Below the pieces are notes generated by a model that was given only the letters and a program-made list of their open reading frames with translations, was not told the origin of the DNA and did not search any database. Shown one piece after another: positions 41,935 to 50,478 of a DNA stretch of 64,000 bases. The stretch is from GCA-002727735 sp038134525 (GTDB lineage: Bacteria > Bacteroidota > Bacteroidia > Flavobacteriales_D > Parvicellaceae): contig JAYPVI010000003.1 of NCBI GenBank assembly GCA_038134525.1, positions 186,001 through 250,000 on the forward strand, read 5' to 3'. Position numbers and translations under genes: made by a program. The first letter of the stretch is position 1; the number at the start of each line of letters is the position of its first letter.

Positions 41935-44900
41935 ATGAAAAAAATCTTATTCTTCTTATTTTTAATTACCAGCCTATCTAGTATAGCTTGTCACAATTGT
42001 TTAATCAATTCTGTAAGCTTTGTTAATAACGGAAATAACACGACTACATTTACCATAGATGTTGAAATTGATGTTGGTACCCTGGATGGCAAAAGTTATG
42101 GATTTGCCTTACTTTTCGAGAATACTACAGCAACTGCCCCAATTGTTTTAACCAATCCGGCCTTTACTCCAACATTGTCTAGAGCAGGTTTTAATGATTT
42201 GACGGGTTATACGGGGGCATCTATAGGTAGCGGATTAGGAGCTATACCTTCCAATTATTTTGATGACCGTTATGGAAACAGAACGGATGTATTAACTTAT
42301 GAAACAGATGATGATTGGTTTGGATTTGGATCTACTGATTATAATCAAACTGTAGTGGTTACAGTTGAAGGGTGCGTGGAGTCTATCACATTGGATGGCG
42401 ATTTTAGAAGTACAGGATCTGCCACTCCACAAGGAGTTCCAGGATGTACGGTAACTCATCAAACTGGAATTTCTTGCTTGGTAAGTTGTGGTACATGCTC
42501 AACTCCAAATTGCCTTATCGCTGGACCCTACACGAGTTATAATGATGCTTTTCTTTTTTCTAATCATTGTTCGCAGATGAATGATTTAAGTGCAAATCCA
42601 ATTACAGCACCTACATATGTTACGTATCATACATTAACTACATCTGCTACAGGAACGGTTGGTATGGTCATATCACTACAAGAAGGAGGGCCAACTAACC
42701 CATGTGGCATTACTAAAGTGGCTAACCTGTATGCATCCAATACGAATTGCGCTACACCAATTAGTCCATCAACCACTACGGCTAATGGCTCCAGCTATTA
42801 TAATCCAGAGTGGACTGGACTTTCACCAAACGCCACATACATTGTTGAAATTACATTTACTATTCCATCAGGGTGTTCATTAATAGACCATTGTGAATCT
42901 TATTATTTCCCAACTTCATGTAATGCTAGTACTGGAATTGTAAGCGTAAGTGGTGGAACTTTGGTTGGAAATAATGAGTATGATTTAACAAATTGCAATA
43001 CCATAAACTTCAACGCTGCAAATGAAAATTTAAATGGAGGGGTTTTAACATATAGCTATGCTCTATTTAGTTGCGATCCAGGTTTACCGCTAACAGCAGC
43101 ACAATTAACGGATTTAACTAATCATCCATGTTACTTGGGATCTGACTATGGGCTAACTACCTCTGATGTGGATGCTGGAGGTATATCTGGAACAGTTCCT
43201 GGAGGATACGATACACTATGGATTATGCCCTACACCAGTGATGCTGCTAATTCTCCTGATAGTGATGGTGATGGGTGCTATGATATTGGAGATGTAATAC
43301 AGGTAAATTATTTACCTCCAACCTGTGGAGATTGTGCTAGCCCAAATTGCAGTACTGGAAGTGTTCCAGAGTTTGTGGATAGAACATACTTGCAATGTGA
43401 TGATCCTTGTGCGGATTTAAACAATACTACTCACATCACTTACCATACAGTAACCACCGATAATTTTGGAAATGTTGGAGCAGTGCAAACAGTGAATTTT
43501 AGTCAATTTACATGTAGTGGTTTATCTAGGACAGCTGTCTTAAGAAGCACCATTAATTCTTGCTCAGGCCCAGATATACAACCTTCAGTTAATAATGCAA
43601 ATGGAGTTGGTAGTGGATTTAATCCAGAATGGTATGGGTTATCAGCTAATACCAATTACACATTGATCTTAACCACTGCTATTGGCTCAAATTGCAACTA
43701 CGATTACGCTTGCTTGGATTTTTATGGTATCCCAACATGCAATACCATCAACACTAATTTAGATACAACTTTATGTAATGGAGGTTCTATAGTAGTTAAT
43801 GGCACAACCTATAATGGTTCTAATCCAACAGGGCAGGAGACATTTGTTTTAGCAAATGGCTGTGATAGTATTGTTTCTGTTACAGTTACAGAATTACCTA
43901 ACATAACAAATAGTATCAATCCAACCATATGTTCCAATGGTAGTTATGTGTATGACGGAGTAACTTACGATGCAAATAATCCAGCAGGAACACATGTTTT
44001 CACAAGTGCCTTTGGTTGCGATAGTACAGTCACTATTTCGCTAACAATTCAAAATACCATAAACACCATATTAGATACAACATTGTGTAATGGAGGTTCA
44101 ATAGTGGTTAATGGCACAACCTATAATGGTTCTAATCCAACAGGGCAGGATACATTTACATTGCCAGGTGGCTGTGATAGCATAGTATCGATAACAATTA
44201 CCGAACTTGCACCTATTACAAACAGTATAAATCCTACTATTTGTTCCAATGGAAGTTTTATCTATGATGGAGTAACTTACGATGCAAATAATCCAGCAGG
44301 AACACATGTTTTCACAAGTGCCTTTGGTTGCGATAGTACAGTCACTATTTCGCTAACAATTCAAAATACCATAAACACCATATTAGATACAACATTGTGT
44401 AATGGAGGTTCAATAGTGGTTAATGGCACAACCTATAATGGTTCTAATCCAACAGGGCAGGATACATTTACATTGCCAGGTGGCTGTGATAGCATAGTAT
44501 CGATAACAATTACCGAACTTGCACCTATTACAAACAGTATAAATCCTACTATTTGTTCCAATGGAAGTTTTATCTATGATGGAGTAACATATGATTCAAG
44601 TAACACTACGGGGACCCATATATTTAATAGCTTATCAGGTTGTGATAGTACGGTTACAGTGATATTAAATATTCAAAATCAAATTATAAATAATTTGGAT
44701 CAAACTATTTGTTTTGGAGACTCTATAATCGTTAATGGCACAACTTATAATGCTAATAATCTAACAGGTCAAGAAATAATAATACTACCTAGTGGTTGCG
44801 ATTCTATAATAAACATTACTGTTACTGTACTTGAACAAGACACGACTTTTTTGGATACCATCATATATGTTGGACAATCAATAGACATATCGGGTGTTGT

Positions 44901-45276
44901 TCTTATTGAGTCAGATTTTGAAGGGTTAGTTTATTTACAAGCTGCTAATGGTTGCGATTCTGTCCTCAGTATTTCTGTTCAAATGTTGTACGAGTCTACT
45001 CATTTTGTTCCTAGTGGATTTTCACCTAATGGAGATGGTGTAAACGATTTTATAGGTGTGATGGGTGGTGGTATTCAAGAAATGGAATTTTCTATTTTTA
45101 ATCGATGGGGAGAAGTGGTATTTAATTCGGATTGTTGTTGTTCAACTATCTGTTCATGGGATGGTAAACATCGAAATCAAATATTAAATGTGGGGACTTA
45201 TGTATATTATTTAAAAGGTACTTATAATAATGGAATACCTTTTAAAGAAAAAGGAACTATATCTTTAGTCAAGTGA
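41935..45276 (+). CDS. Giant repeat surface protein with T9SS type B sorting tail
   Basis: A 1113-residue secreted protein, signal peptide about 19 residues (ends SIAC). The first 600 residues hold two related cysteine-rich modules (SCGTCSTPNCLIAG and CGDCASPNCSTGSV open each). Residues 600-1010 are repeats of about 52 residues in two alternating types (VVNGTTYNGSNPTGQDTF and YDGVTYDANNPAGTHVF), joined into 104-residue pairs. The last 95 residues are a gliding-motility type B tail (FVPSGFSPNGDGVNDF, FNRWGEVVF, SWDGKH, YLKGTYNNG). It likely leaves by type IX secretion and stays on the surface. The next gene, a PorP/SprF partner, overlaps by four bases. Confidence 0.88.
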   Translation: MKKILFFLFLITSLSSIACHNCLINSVSFVNNGNNTTTFTIDVEIDVGTLDGKSYGFALLFENTTATAPIVLTNPAFTPTLSRAGFNDLTGYTGASIGSGLGAIPSNYFDDRYGNRTDVLTYETDDDWFGFGSTDYNQTVVVTVEGCVESITLDGDFRSTGSATPQGVPGCTVTHQTGISCLVSCGTCSTPNCLIAGPYTSYNDAFLFSNHCSQMNDLSANPITAPTYVTYHTLTTSATGTVGMVISLQEGGPTNPCGITKVANLYASNTNCATPISPSTTTANGSSYYNPEWTGLSPNATYIVEITFTIPSGCSLIDHCESYYFPTSCNASTGIVSVSGGTLVGNNEYDLTNCNTINFNAANENLNGGVLTYSYALFSCDPGLPLTAAQLTDLTNHPCYLGSDYGLTTSDVDAGGISGTVPGGYDTLWIMPYTSDAANSPDSDGDGCYDIGDVIQVNYLPPTCGDCASPNCSTGSVPEFVDRTYLQCDDPCADLNNTTHITYHTVTTDNFGNVGAVQTVNFSQFTCSGLSRTAVLRSTINSCSGPDIQPSVNNANGVGSGFNPEWYGLSANTNYTLILTTAIGSNCNYDYACLDFYGIPTCNTINTNLDTTLCNGGSIVVNGTTYNGSNPTGQETFVLANGCDSIVSVTVTELPNITNSINPTICSNGSYVYDGVTYDANNPAGTHVFTSAFGCDSTVTISLTIQNTINTILDTTLCNGGSIVVNGTTYNGSNPTGQDTFTLPGGCDSIVSITITELAPITNSINPTICSNGSFIYDGVTYDANNPAGTHVFTSAFGCDSTVTISLTIQNTINTILDTTLCNGGSIVVNGTTYNGSNPTGQDTFTLPGGCDSIVSITITELAPITNSINPTICSNGSFIYDGVTYDSSNTTGTHIFNSLSGCDSTVTVILNIQNQIINNLDQTICFGDSIIVNGTTYNANNLTGQEIIILPSGCDSIINITVTVLEQDTTFLDTIIYVGQSIDISGVVLIESDFEGLVYLQAANGCDSVLSISVQMLYESTHFVPSGFSPNGDGVNDFIGVMGGGIQEMEFSIFNRWGEVVFNSDCCCSTICSWDGKHRNQILNVGTYVYYLKGTYNNGIPFKEKGTISLVK
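43957..44588 (+). repeat. Perfect 312-bp tandem duplication inside the surface protein gene
   Basis: Bases 43957-44276 and 44269-44588 are identical over 320 bases, giving a 312-base (104-codon) unit in two copies with an 8-base extension. Outside these limits the units diverge by many substitutions. The length is a multiple of three, so the frame is kept. Confidence 0.92.
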
Positions 45277-46319
45277 GATTACTAAAATTAGTACATATTA
45301 TTTTTTCAGTTTTGTTTTTGACCGAGTTTCCCATCTACAGTCAAGATATTCATACCACTCAAATTTCAGAGTATGATTATTTATATAATCCAGGTTTAAT
45401 AGGGAACTATCATGGCAACTCAAGGGTTCAATTTTCTACAAGAAGTCAATGGACTAACATTAACAATGCATTTGAAACCTACAGTTTCTTTACAGACTAT
45501 AAAATTGGTGCTGAAAAGTGGAAAAAAGGAAATCTAGGTATTTGTTTTGCTGCAAATGCTGATGATGCAGGAGATGGGTTTTTGAAAAAAAACTCGTTCA
45601 ACTTAGGATTATCAAGTGTAATAAAATTGAGTTCTAATGCCTCCCTTTCTCTTGGATTTTTAAATTCATATAACCAACTCACCATTGACCCTTCAAATAT
45701 CAGATGGGGGAGTCAATTTAATGGAGAATACCATGACCCTAACTTATCGTCTGGTGAAAATTTCACAAAAAATGCTTTTGGTTATTACAATATATCATCA
45801 GGAATTGCATTTACCTATGGTAAAGATGAAGGGTACATGTCGTTATATGATCAAACCCATATCCAATTAGGTTTAGCAACTTATAATATACTCTCCCCTA
45901 ATAGTTACCATTCAATTTTAAATGATACCGTTCATCAACGCTTTTGCTTTTATGGAAAAGGATTTCTTGGAATTCCACATTCAAGAACGGGTATAATGGG
46001 TTCTTTATTAACGCAATTACAAGGCCCAAACTTAGAAGTAATTTTGGGAGCATACTATAGAATTAGAATCAAAGAAGCTTCAAAAATAACAGGATATAAC
46101 AAAGAATCAGCTATTGCTATTGGTGGAGTTTGGCGCTATGGAGACGCCATATGCCCAGGAGTATTGTTTGAGATTAAAGATTATGCCATAGGGATTAGTT
46201 ATGATATGACAATATCTAAGTTACTTCCAGCAACTAATACAATGGGTGCAATTGAAATCATGTTTAGAATACAAACTAATAACCAATTCTTATATAAGGG
46301 TTATAACCCTGGAAATTAG
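45273..46319 (+). CDS. PorP/SprF family T9SS outer-membrane partner protein
   Basis: A 348-residue outer-membrane protein starting at GTG, with a signal peptide ending IYSQ. The family signs are TTQISEYDYLYNPGLIGNYHG near the N-terminus, RVQFSTRSQWTNI, and repeated barrel strands up to the C-terminal region. PorP/SprF proteins pair with type B tailed proteins and help them through the T9SS to the surface. The start overlaps the stop of the repeat protein (GTGA), so the two are translationally coupled. Confidence 0.92.
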   Translation: MRLLKLVHIIFSVLFLTEFPIYSQDIHTTQISEYDYLYNPGLIGNYHGNSRVQFSTRSQWTNINNAFETYSFFTDYKIGAEKWKKGNLGICFAANADDAGDGFLKKNSFNLGLSSVIKLSSNASLSLGFLNSYNQLTIDPSNIRWGSQFNGEYHDPNLSSGENFTKNAFGYYNISSGIAFTYGKDEGYMSLYDQTHIQLGLATYNILSPNSYHSILNDTVHQRFCFYGKGFLGIPHSRTGIMGSLLTQLQGPNLEVILGAYYRIRIKEASKITGYNKESAIAIGGVWRYGDAICPGVLFEIKDYAIGISYDMTISKLLPATNTMGAIEIMFRIQTNNQFLYKGYNPGN

Positions 46320-46329
46320 TTTTACCTTT

Positions 46330-47262
46330 CTACTCTGAAACTAAACCATGTATCACTTTTCGTTGACTCTTTGCCTTTTTACTGTCTTCAGCCTCTTTTT
46401 TGACAGTGTTTTTCTCTAATACAGGATCGGGAACAAAAGCACACAAATCTTCGGCCAATTGAGATAAATAAATTTTCTCAATTTTATTTAGATTATGAAC
46501 ATCGGCAGGCATTTCAGTTGCTGCTACACCTGCATCTACTTCTTTTCCCCTTTTATTTAATACCGTGTAATGGATATTTAATTGCCTATACGAATTGTAT
46601 TGATCTTCTTTTTTCATGTAGGATTGACCAATATGAAATTCGTTTACAAAGATGAAATAGTTAGTTTGATAATTTAGTTGTAAATCAGAAAGTAAGTTAG
46701 GATTGTTTATTACTACGTTCATAAAACGATCAGCGTAATGATGTGATGTTTGAATTTCACCTTGATGTATTTTTCCTCTATTATATTCTTTTTTTTCGGT
46801 GGGTATTTCAGCTTGTATTTGATTTACAAATTTGTTAAGCTTATCCTTTATCAACTCTTTTTTTGTGGCTTCTGTCTTGACAGTGTCCTTAGATTTGATC
46901 AGGTCATACTTAAATCCAATACTACTATAAATATAATTTAACATTTTATTTGAACTATCCTGGTGGTGAGCTAGGGAGACTGCAGGTGTTTTTTGGCTCA
47001 AAGACAGTAAAATTTGTTCTGATACGCTTTTTTTTAAGGACTCTTTTACCTCTTTGTATTCAATATTATTTGCTAATGCAATTTCTTTATCAATGGATGA
47101 GGCGTACATTTTTGACTCAAAAGGGACAATAAGAATTTTATTGTTTTTATCCTGTGTATATATTTCAAATGGATCTGTAGTGGTTCCCTGATTATATCCG
47201 ACAAATTGAAAGGAAATATTTATAACAAAAAGGAGTAAAACAGTTTTGAGATTTAACTTCAT
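46330..47262 (-). CDS. Exported hypothetical protein
   Basis: A 310-residue exported protein. The ATG at 47262 gives the signal peptide MKLNLKTVLLLFVINISFQF and is preferred over the ATG at 47280. The mature part is charged and mostly helical with a few strands (NKILIVPFESKMYASSIDKE, QTNYFIFVNEFHIGQSYM, LNIHYTVLNKRGKEVDAGVA), somewhat reminiscent of DUF4136- or CsgG-like lipoproteins, but I cannot name the family. It converges with the PorP/SprF gene, 10 bases apart. Confidence 0.65.
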   Translation of the reverse strand: MKLNLKTVLLLFVINISFQFVGYNQGTTTDPFEIYTQDKNNKILIVPFESKMYASSIDKEIALANNIEYKEVKESLKKSVSEQILLSLSQKTPAVSLAHHQDSSNKMLNYIYSSIGFKYDLIKSKDTVKTEATKKELIKDKLNKFVNQIQAEIPTEKKEYNRGKIHQGEIQTSHHYADRFMNVVINNPNLLSDLQLNYQTNYFIFVNEFHIGQSYMKKEDQYNSYRQLNIHYTVLNKRGKEVDAGVAATEMPADVHNLNKIEKIYLSQLAEDLCAFVPDPVLEKNTVKKEAEDSKKAKSQRKVIHGLVSE

Positions 47263-47339
47263 GATATAAAAGTATTTCAATTACATTGAAATACTTTTCT
47301 ACGCGGAATAGATTATACGCAGGTCAATGTTTAAAAGTA

Positions 47340-48665
47340 CTATCCTGAAATCCAGCGGTAGATATCCATGCCATTAGCATATATGAGCAACGCAAGTAAT
47401 AAACTCATTCCTACAATTTGTGCTCTTGTTAGGAACTGATCACTTGGTGGTTTACCTGAAATCATTTCATAAACTAAAAACATGACATGACCACCATCTA
47501 AGGCTGGTATGGGAAGTATGTTCATAAACGCTAAAATGATAGATAATAATGCCGTCATACTCCAAAATCGCTTCCAATCCCAATAAGGAGAAAACAACCC
47601 ACCAATGGTTCCAAAACCTCCAATTTGTTTAGCACCTTCTTTATTAAAAAGTAAACCAAGCGATTTTACATAATTTCCCAAAGTGGTAACTCCTTCTGAT
47701 ATTCCAGTAGGAATCGATTCTATTAAACCATAATCTTTATGTTTAAAATCAAAATATAACAAATGATTCTTAGGAAAGTACCCTAAAGTGTGATCTTCAG
47801 CTACCTGAACTTTTACAGTTTTAGGGTTATTATCACGTATAATTTGAAGATCAATTTCTTCTGATTCATATCTTTTAATTTCATTTTTGAAATCAAGATA
47901 ATAAGGGGTCATTTGATCATTAATTCCCACTATGCTATCTCCTTTTTGAAGCTTAGCTAATTCAGCAAAGCTTCCTTTCATGACAGAATCAATAACATTT
48001 GGGAATCGGATTTCATTAAAAATTCCAGGAACTTTTAAACGTAAAAGATCTGTTATTATGGAGTCATTTATGGTAAATGGGATAATTTCGTTACCACGTT
48101 TAATCTTTAGTTCTCTTTCTCCATCAATAAGTATTTTGCTAGAAGCGTCTCCAAATTCATTTATTGAAGAACCACCAACTTCCACAATGAGATCTCCCTC
48201 TTGAAAACCGTAATCAGCAAATTTTTCATGACTTAAATGAGCACCATATTTTACGGCTTCATTAGGCACATAATCTTTACCCCAAACGAATAAGATCATA
48301 ATGTAAATTAAAAAACCAAGCAGTAAATTAACGGTTACTCCACCAACCATTATGATTAATCTTTGCCAAGCAGGTTTTGATCTAAATTCCCATGGCTTTG
48401 CAGGCTCCTTCATTTGCTCTTTATCCATACTTTCATCAATCATCCCAGCAATCTTTACATAACCACCTAAAGGAATCCACCCAATTCCATACTCTGTTTC
48501 ACCTTTTTTGAATTTGAATAAAGAAAAGCCAGCGTCAAAAAATAAGTAGAACTTTTCCACTTTAGTTTTAAAATATTTTGCAGGCAACATATGCCCTAAC
48601 TCATGTAAGATGATTAAAATCGATAAGCTGAGTACAAACTGTGAAATTTGGACAAATAATTCCAT
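47340..48665 (-). CDS. rseP: Site-2 protease RseP (M50)
   Basis: A 441-residue intramembrane zinc protease. The ATG at 48665 (MELFVQ) is preferred; the frame is open upstream to 48698. Helix 1 carries the zinc motif ILHELGHMLPAK, the last part the third ligand in PIPALDGGHVMF, and the middle a PDZ domain region (QEGDLIVEVGGSSINEFGDA, then LQKGDSIVGINDQ). It cuts membrane-anchored anti-sigma factors or signal-peptide remnants. Two PDZ copies seem present, as in RseP of E. coli. Confidence 0.93.
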   Translation of the reverse strand: MELFVQISQFVLSLSILIILHELGHMLPAKYFKTKVEKFYLFFDAGFSLFKFKKGETEYGIGWIPLGGYVKIAGMIDESMDKEQMKEPAKPWEFRSKPAWQRLIIMVGGVTVNLLLGFLIYIMILFVWGKDYVPNEAVKYGAHLSHEKFADYGFQEGDLIVEVGGSSINEFGDASSKILIDGERELKIKRGNEIIPFTINDSIITDLLRLKVPGIFNEIRFPNVIDSVMKGSFAELAKLQKGDSIVGINDQMTPYYLDFKNEIKRYESEEIDLQIIRDNNPKTVKVQVAEDHTLGYFPKNHLLYFDFKHKDYGLIESIPTGISEGVTTLGNYVKSLGLLFNKEGAKQIGGFGTIGGLFSPYWDWKRFWSMTALLSIILAFMNILPIPALDGGHVMFLVYEMISGKPPSDQFLTRAQIVGMSLLLALLIYANGMDIYRWISG

Positions 48666-48685
48666 ATTTTTTTGAATTAGCCTCC

Positions 48686-48693
48686 AAATATAT
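48686..48693 (-). promoter_or_regulatory. -7 box of rseP
   Basis: On the minus strand this reads TATATTTG, a perfect TAnnTTTG, 20 bases before the rseP ATG at 48665. Confidence 0.45.
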
Positions 48694-48744
48694 ATCAATT
48701 AATGATATGAAACATGTTAAGAATTTATAATTGAATTTATAGCA

Positions 48745-48770
48745 ATAAAAAAGCCCCACAAGGGGGCTTA
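48745..48770 (-). terminator. Rho-independent terminator after the esterase-like gene
   Basis: On the minus strand AAGCCCCC and GGGGCTT pair around a short loop and are followed by a run of T (the A run at 48747-48752 on the plus strand). It lies 25 bases past the stop of the gene ending at 48794. Confidence 0.85.
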
Positions 48771-48793
48771 GTTAGTTGTTATAAATATCGAAT

Positions 48794-50398
48794 TTATTTA
48801 AGCACTATCTTTTCAGTGTGCGTTTTGTAGGTATCCTTTATTTCTGCAAAATAAACTCCTTTTGGAAGTTCTCTCAAGTCTACAGTGTACGTAAATACAC
48901 TTGGGTTGTATCTTTTCACTAAATTTCCAATGTTATCAAAGATTGAAATTTCTTCAATGTTTGCAGAAGAATTAAATGAAATATAATCTGAAGTTGGGTT
49001 TGGATAAACTTTATAAAGTATATCATTTGAGTTAACTCCAACCGAGTTTCCAGGTAGCATTAACGTATTTACCACTCTAGGGCAAAAGAAGTTAATCGTG
49101 GAATCAATGTAGGCATTTGCTTTAGTTATACTCATATCTGGGTTTGTCTGTAAACTATTTAAATAAGCATCAGTACCAACACTTGCAGGTAGACCTTGAC
49201 CTACAGCTAACATTACAGTAATGGTAGAATCAAAATAATCCCAAGGTGCTCCTTCACCAGGATTTCCAGTTACAAATGGAAATAGGTTGTTAACGGATTC
49301 AGTTATGGCGACACCACTAAAATCAACTGTCCCAATCAACTTATTTGAAGCCGCCTTTGCAGCCACCGTGTAAGGGTCATATAAGTTTGGAATGGCGTCA
49401 TTATTTCCCAACATATTAGCTTTAGCCACTACATCGTGTGAACCACTAATGCTACTCACAATATTTACACCTGAAACGGATAAATCACCGGTTCTAAATC
49501 TAGCTACAGCATCAAGGTTGCCATGAACCGCAGCTATAGGCTTATCACCAGCTTCTAACCAGCTAATATCACCGATAGCTCCCCCCATATTTAGAATCAT
49601 GTCATGATCACTGGAATATCCTTTGTGGTTTTCCATATTTAGTTGAGGCATACCACCATATCCAAACCAGTCACCATAAACTGCTGTATCAATTAATGGC
49701 ATAGCTGTTACAGGATCTAAAAATTTAGCAAGTTGAAGTTCCGATAATTTATCTACAGAATTTAAACAGGTAGCTATCCAACCACCAGTCCCTTGACCAC
49801 AGATTATGATGCGAGAGGTGTCAATCCCATACGTATTTCCATTTTCGTAATCCATTCTGAAATATCGAATTGCAGCTTTTACATCTTGTATGCCTCTGTA
49901 AGCAGCTCTCATTAAGCTTGCAGCTCTTTCTGGCTCTGTGGGTAAAAACGGATTCCAGCCTAATCTATAATCAGTATTTGCTACTACATATCCCCTTGCA
50001 GCAAATTGACTACACATGGCTTGGGTAGCATAATCAAAATTTCTATGTCCAGTTGCATTACCATTTCTAATGATTGGAGCAAATGTTCCGGTATGCAAAT
50101 AAATAATAAGCGGTCTTTCAGCTACGGTATCTCCTGCTGGTTCGAAAAGATCAAATTCCAAAGGAGGCATAGTAAAATAAATGGGGTTTCCTGTGTTAGG
50201 GTCTACTCCTACGGGAATAGTCATTCCCGTAGGAATGGGTAGGGTATCATTTATCATAACTGAAAAATTGACACCATACTCTATGTTATTTGTGGTATCA
50301 ACAGTAAAAAGTGGATCTAAATATCTTGTCTGAGCAATTGTTGTTGTGGAGTAAATAACAGATAAAATAAATAGAAAACCAAAAGTAATTTTTTTCAT
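48794..50398 (-). CDS. Secreted carboxylesterase-like protein without Ser nucleophile, T9SS tail
   Basis: A 534-residue secreted alpha/beta-hydrolase-like protein, signal peptide ending TIAQ. The carboxylesterase frame is clear: RPLIIYLHTGTFAPI (oxyanion area), FAARGYVVANTDYRLGWNP, AAYRGIQDVKAAIRYFR and RIIICGQGTGGWIA. The last motif is where a G-x-S-x-G elbow with the catalytic serine should be; here it reads G-Q-G-T-G, so the nucleophile is missing. A His candidate is in SSISGSHDVVAKA. The C-terminus (KVYPNPTSDYISFNS, GVYFAEIKDTYKTHTEKIV) is a T9SS type A tail. It may bind rather than cut its ligand. Confidence 0.8.
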   Translation of the reverse strand: MKKITFGFLFILSVIYSTTTIAQTRYLDPLFTVDTTNNIEYGVNFSVMINDTLPIPTGMTIPVGVDPNTGNPIYFTMPPLEFDLFEPAGDTVAERPLIIYLHTGTFAPIIRNGNATGHRNFDYATQAMCSQFAARGYVVANTDYRLGWNPFLPTEPERAASLMRAAYRGIQDVKAAIRYFRMDYENGNTYGIDTSRIIICGQGTGGWIATCLNSVDKLSELQLAKFLDPVTAMPLIDTAVYGDWFGYGGMPQLNMENHKGYSSDHDMILNMGGAIGDISWLEAGDKPIAAVHGNLDAVARFRTGDLSVSGVNIVSSISGSHDVVAKANMLGNNDAIPNLYDPYTVAAKAASNKLIGTVDFSGVAITESVNNLFPFVTGNPGEGAPWDYFDSTITVMLAVGQGLPASVGTDAYLNSLQTNPDMSITKANAYIDSTINFFCPRVVNTLMLPGNSVGVNSNDILYKVYPNPTSDYISFNSSANIEEISIFDNIGNLVKRYNPSVFTYTVDLRELPKGVYFAEIKDTYKTHTEKIVLK

Positions 50399-50478
50399 AA
50401 GGTTAATTTTTCGTGAATTTATATGTCTAATTTACGTAATTAAAATAAAAATAGTTCCAGAACGGATTATAAAGTTGT

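Noticed and set aside
43957..44588. CRISPR-like or mobile repeat
   Set aside because: The repeat is in-frame coding sequence in a repeat protein with 312-base units and no spacers.
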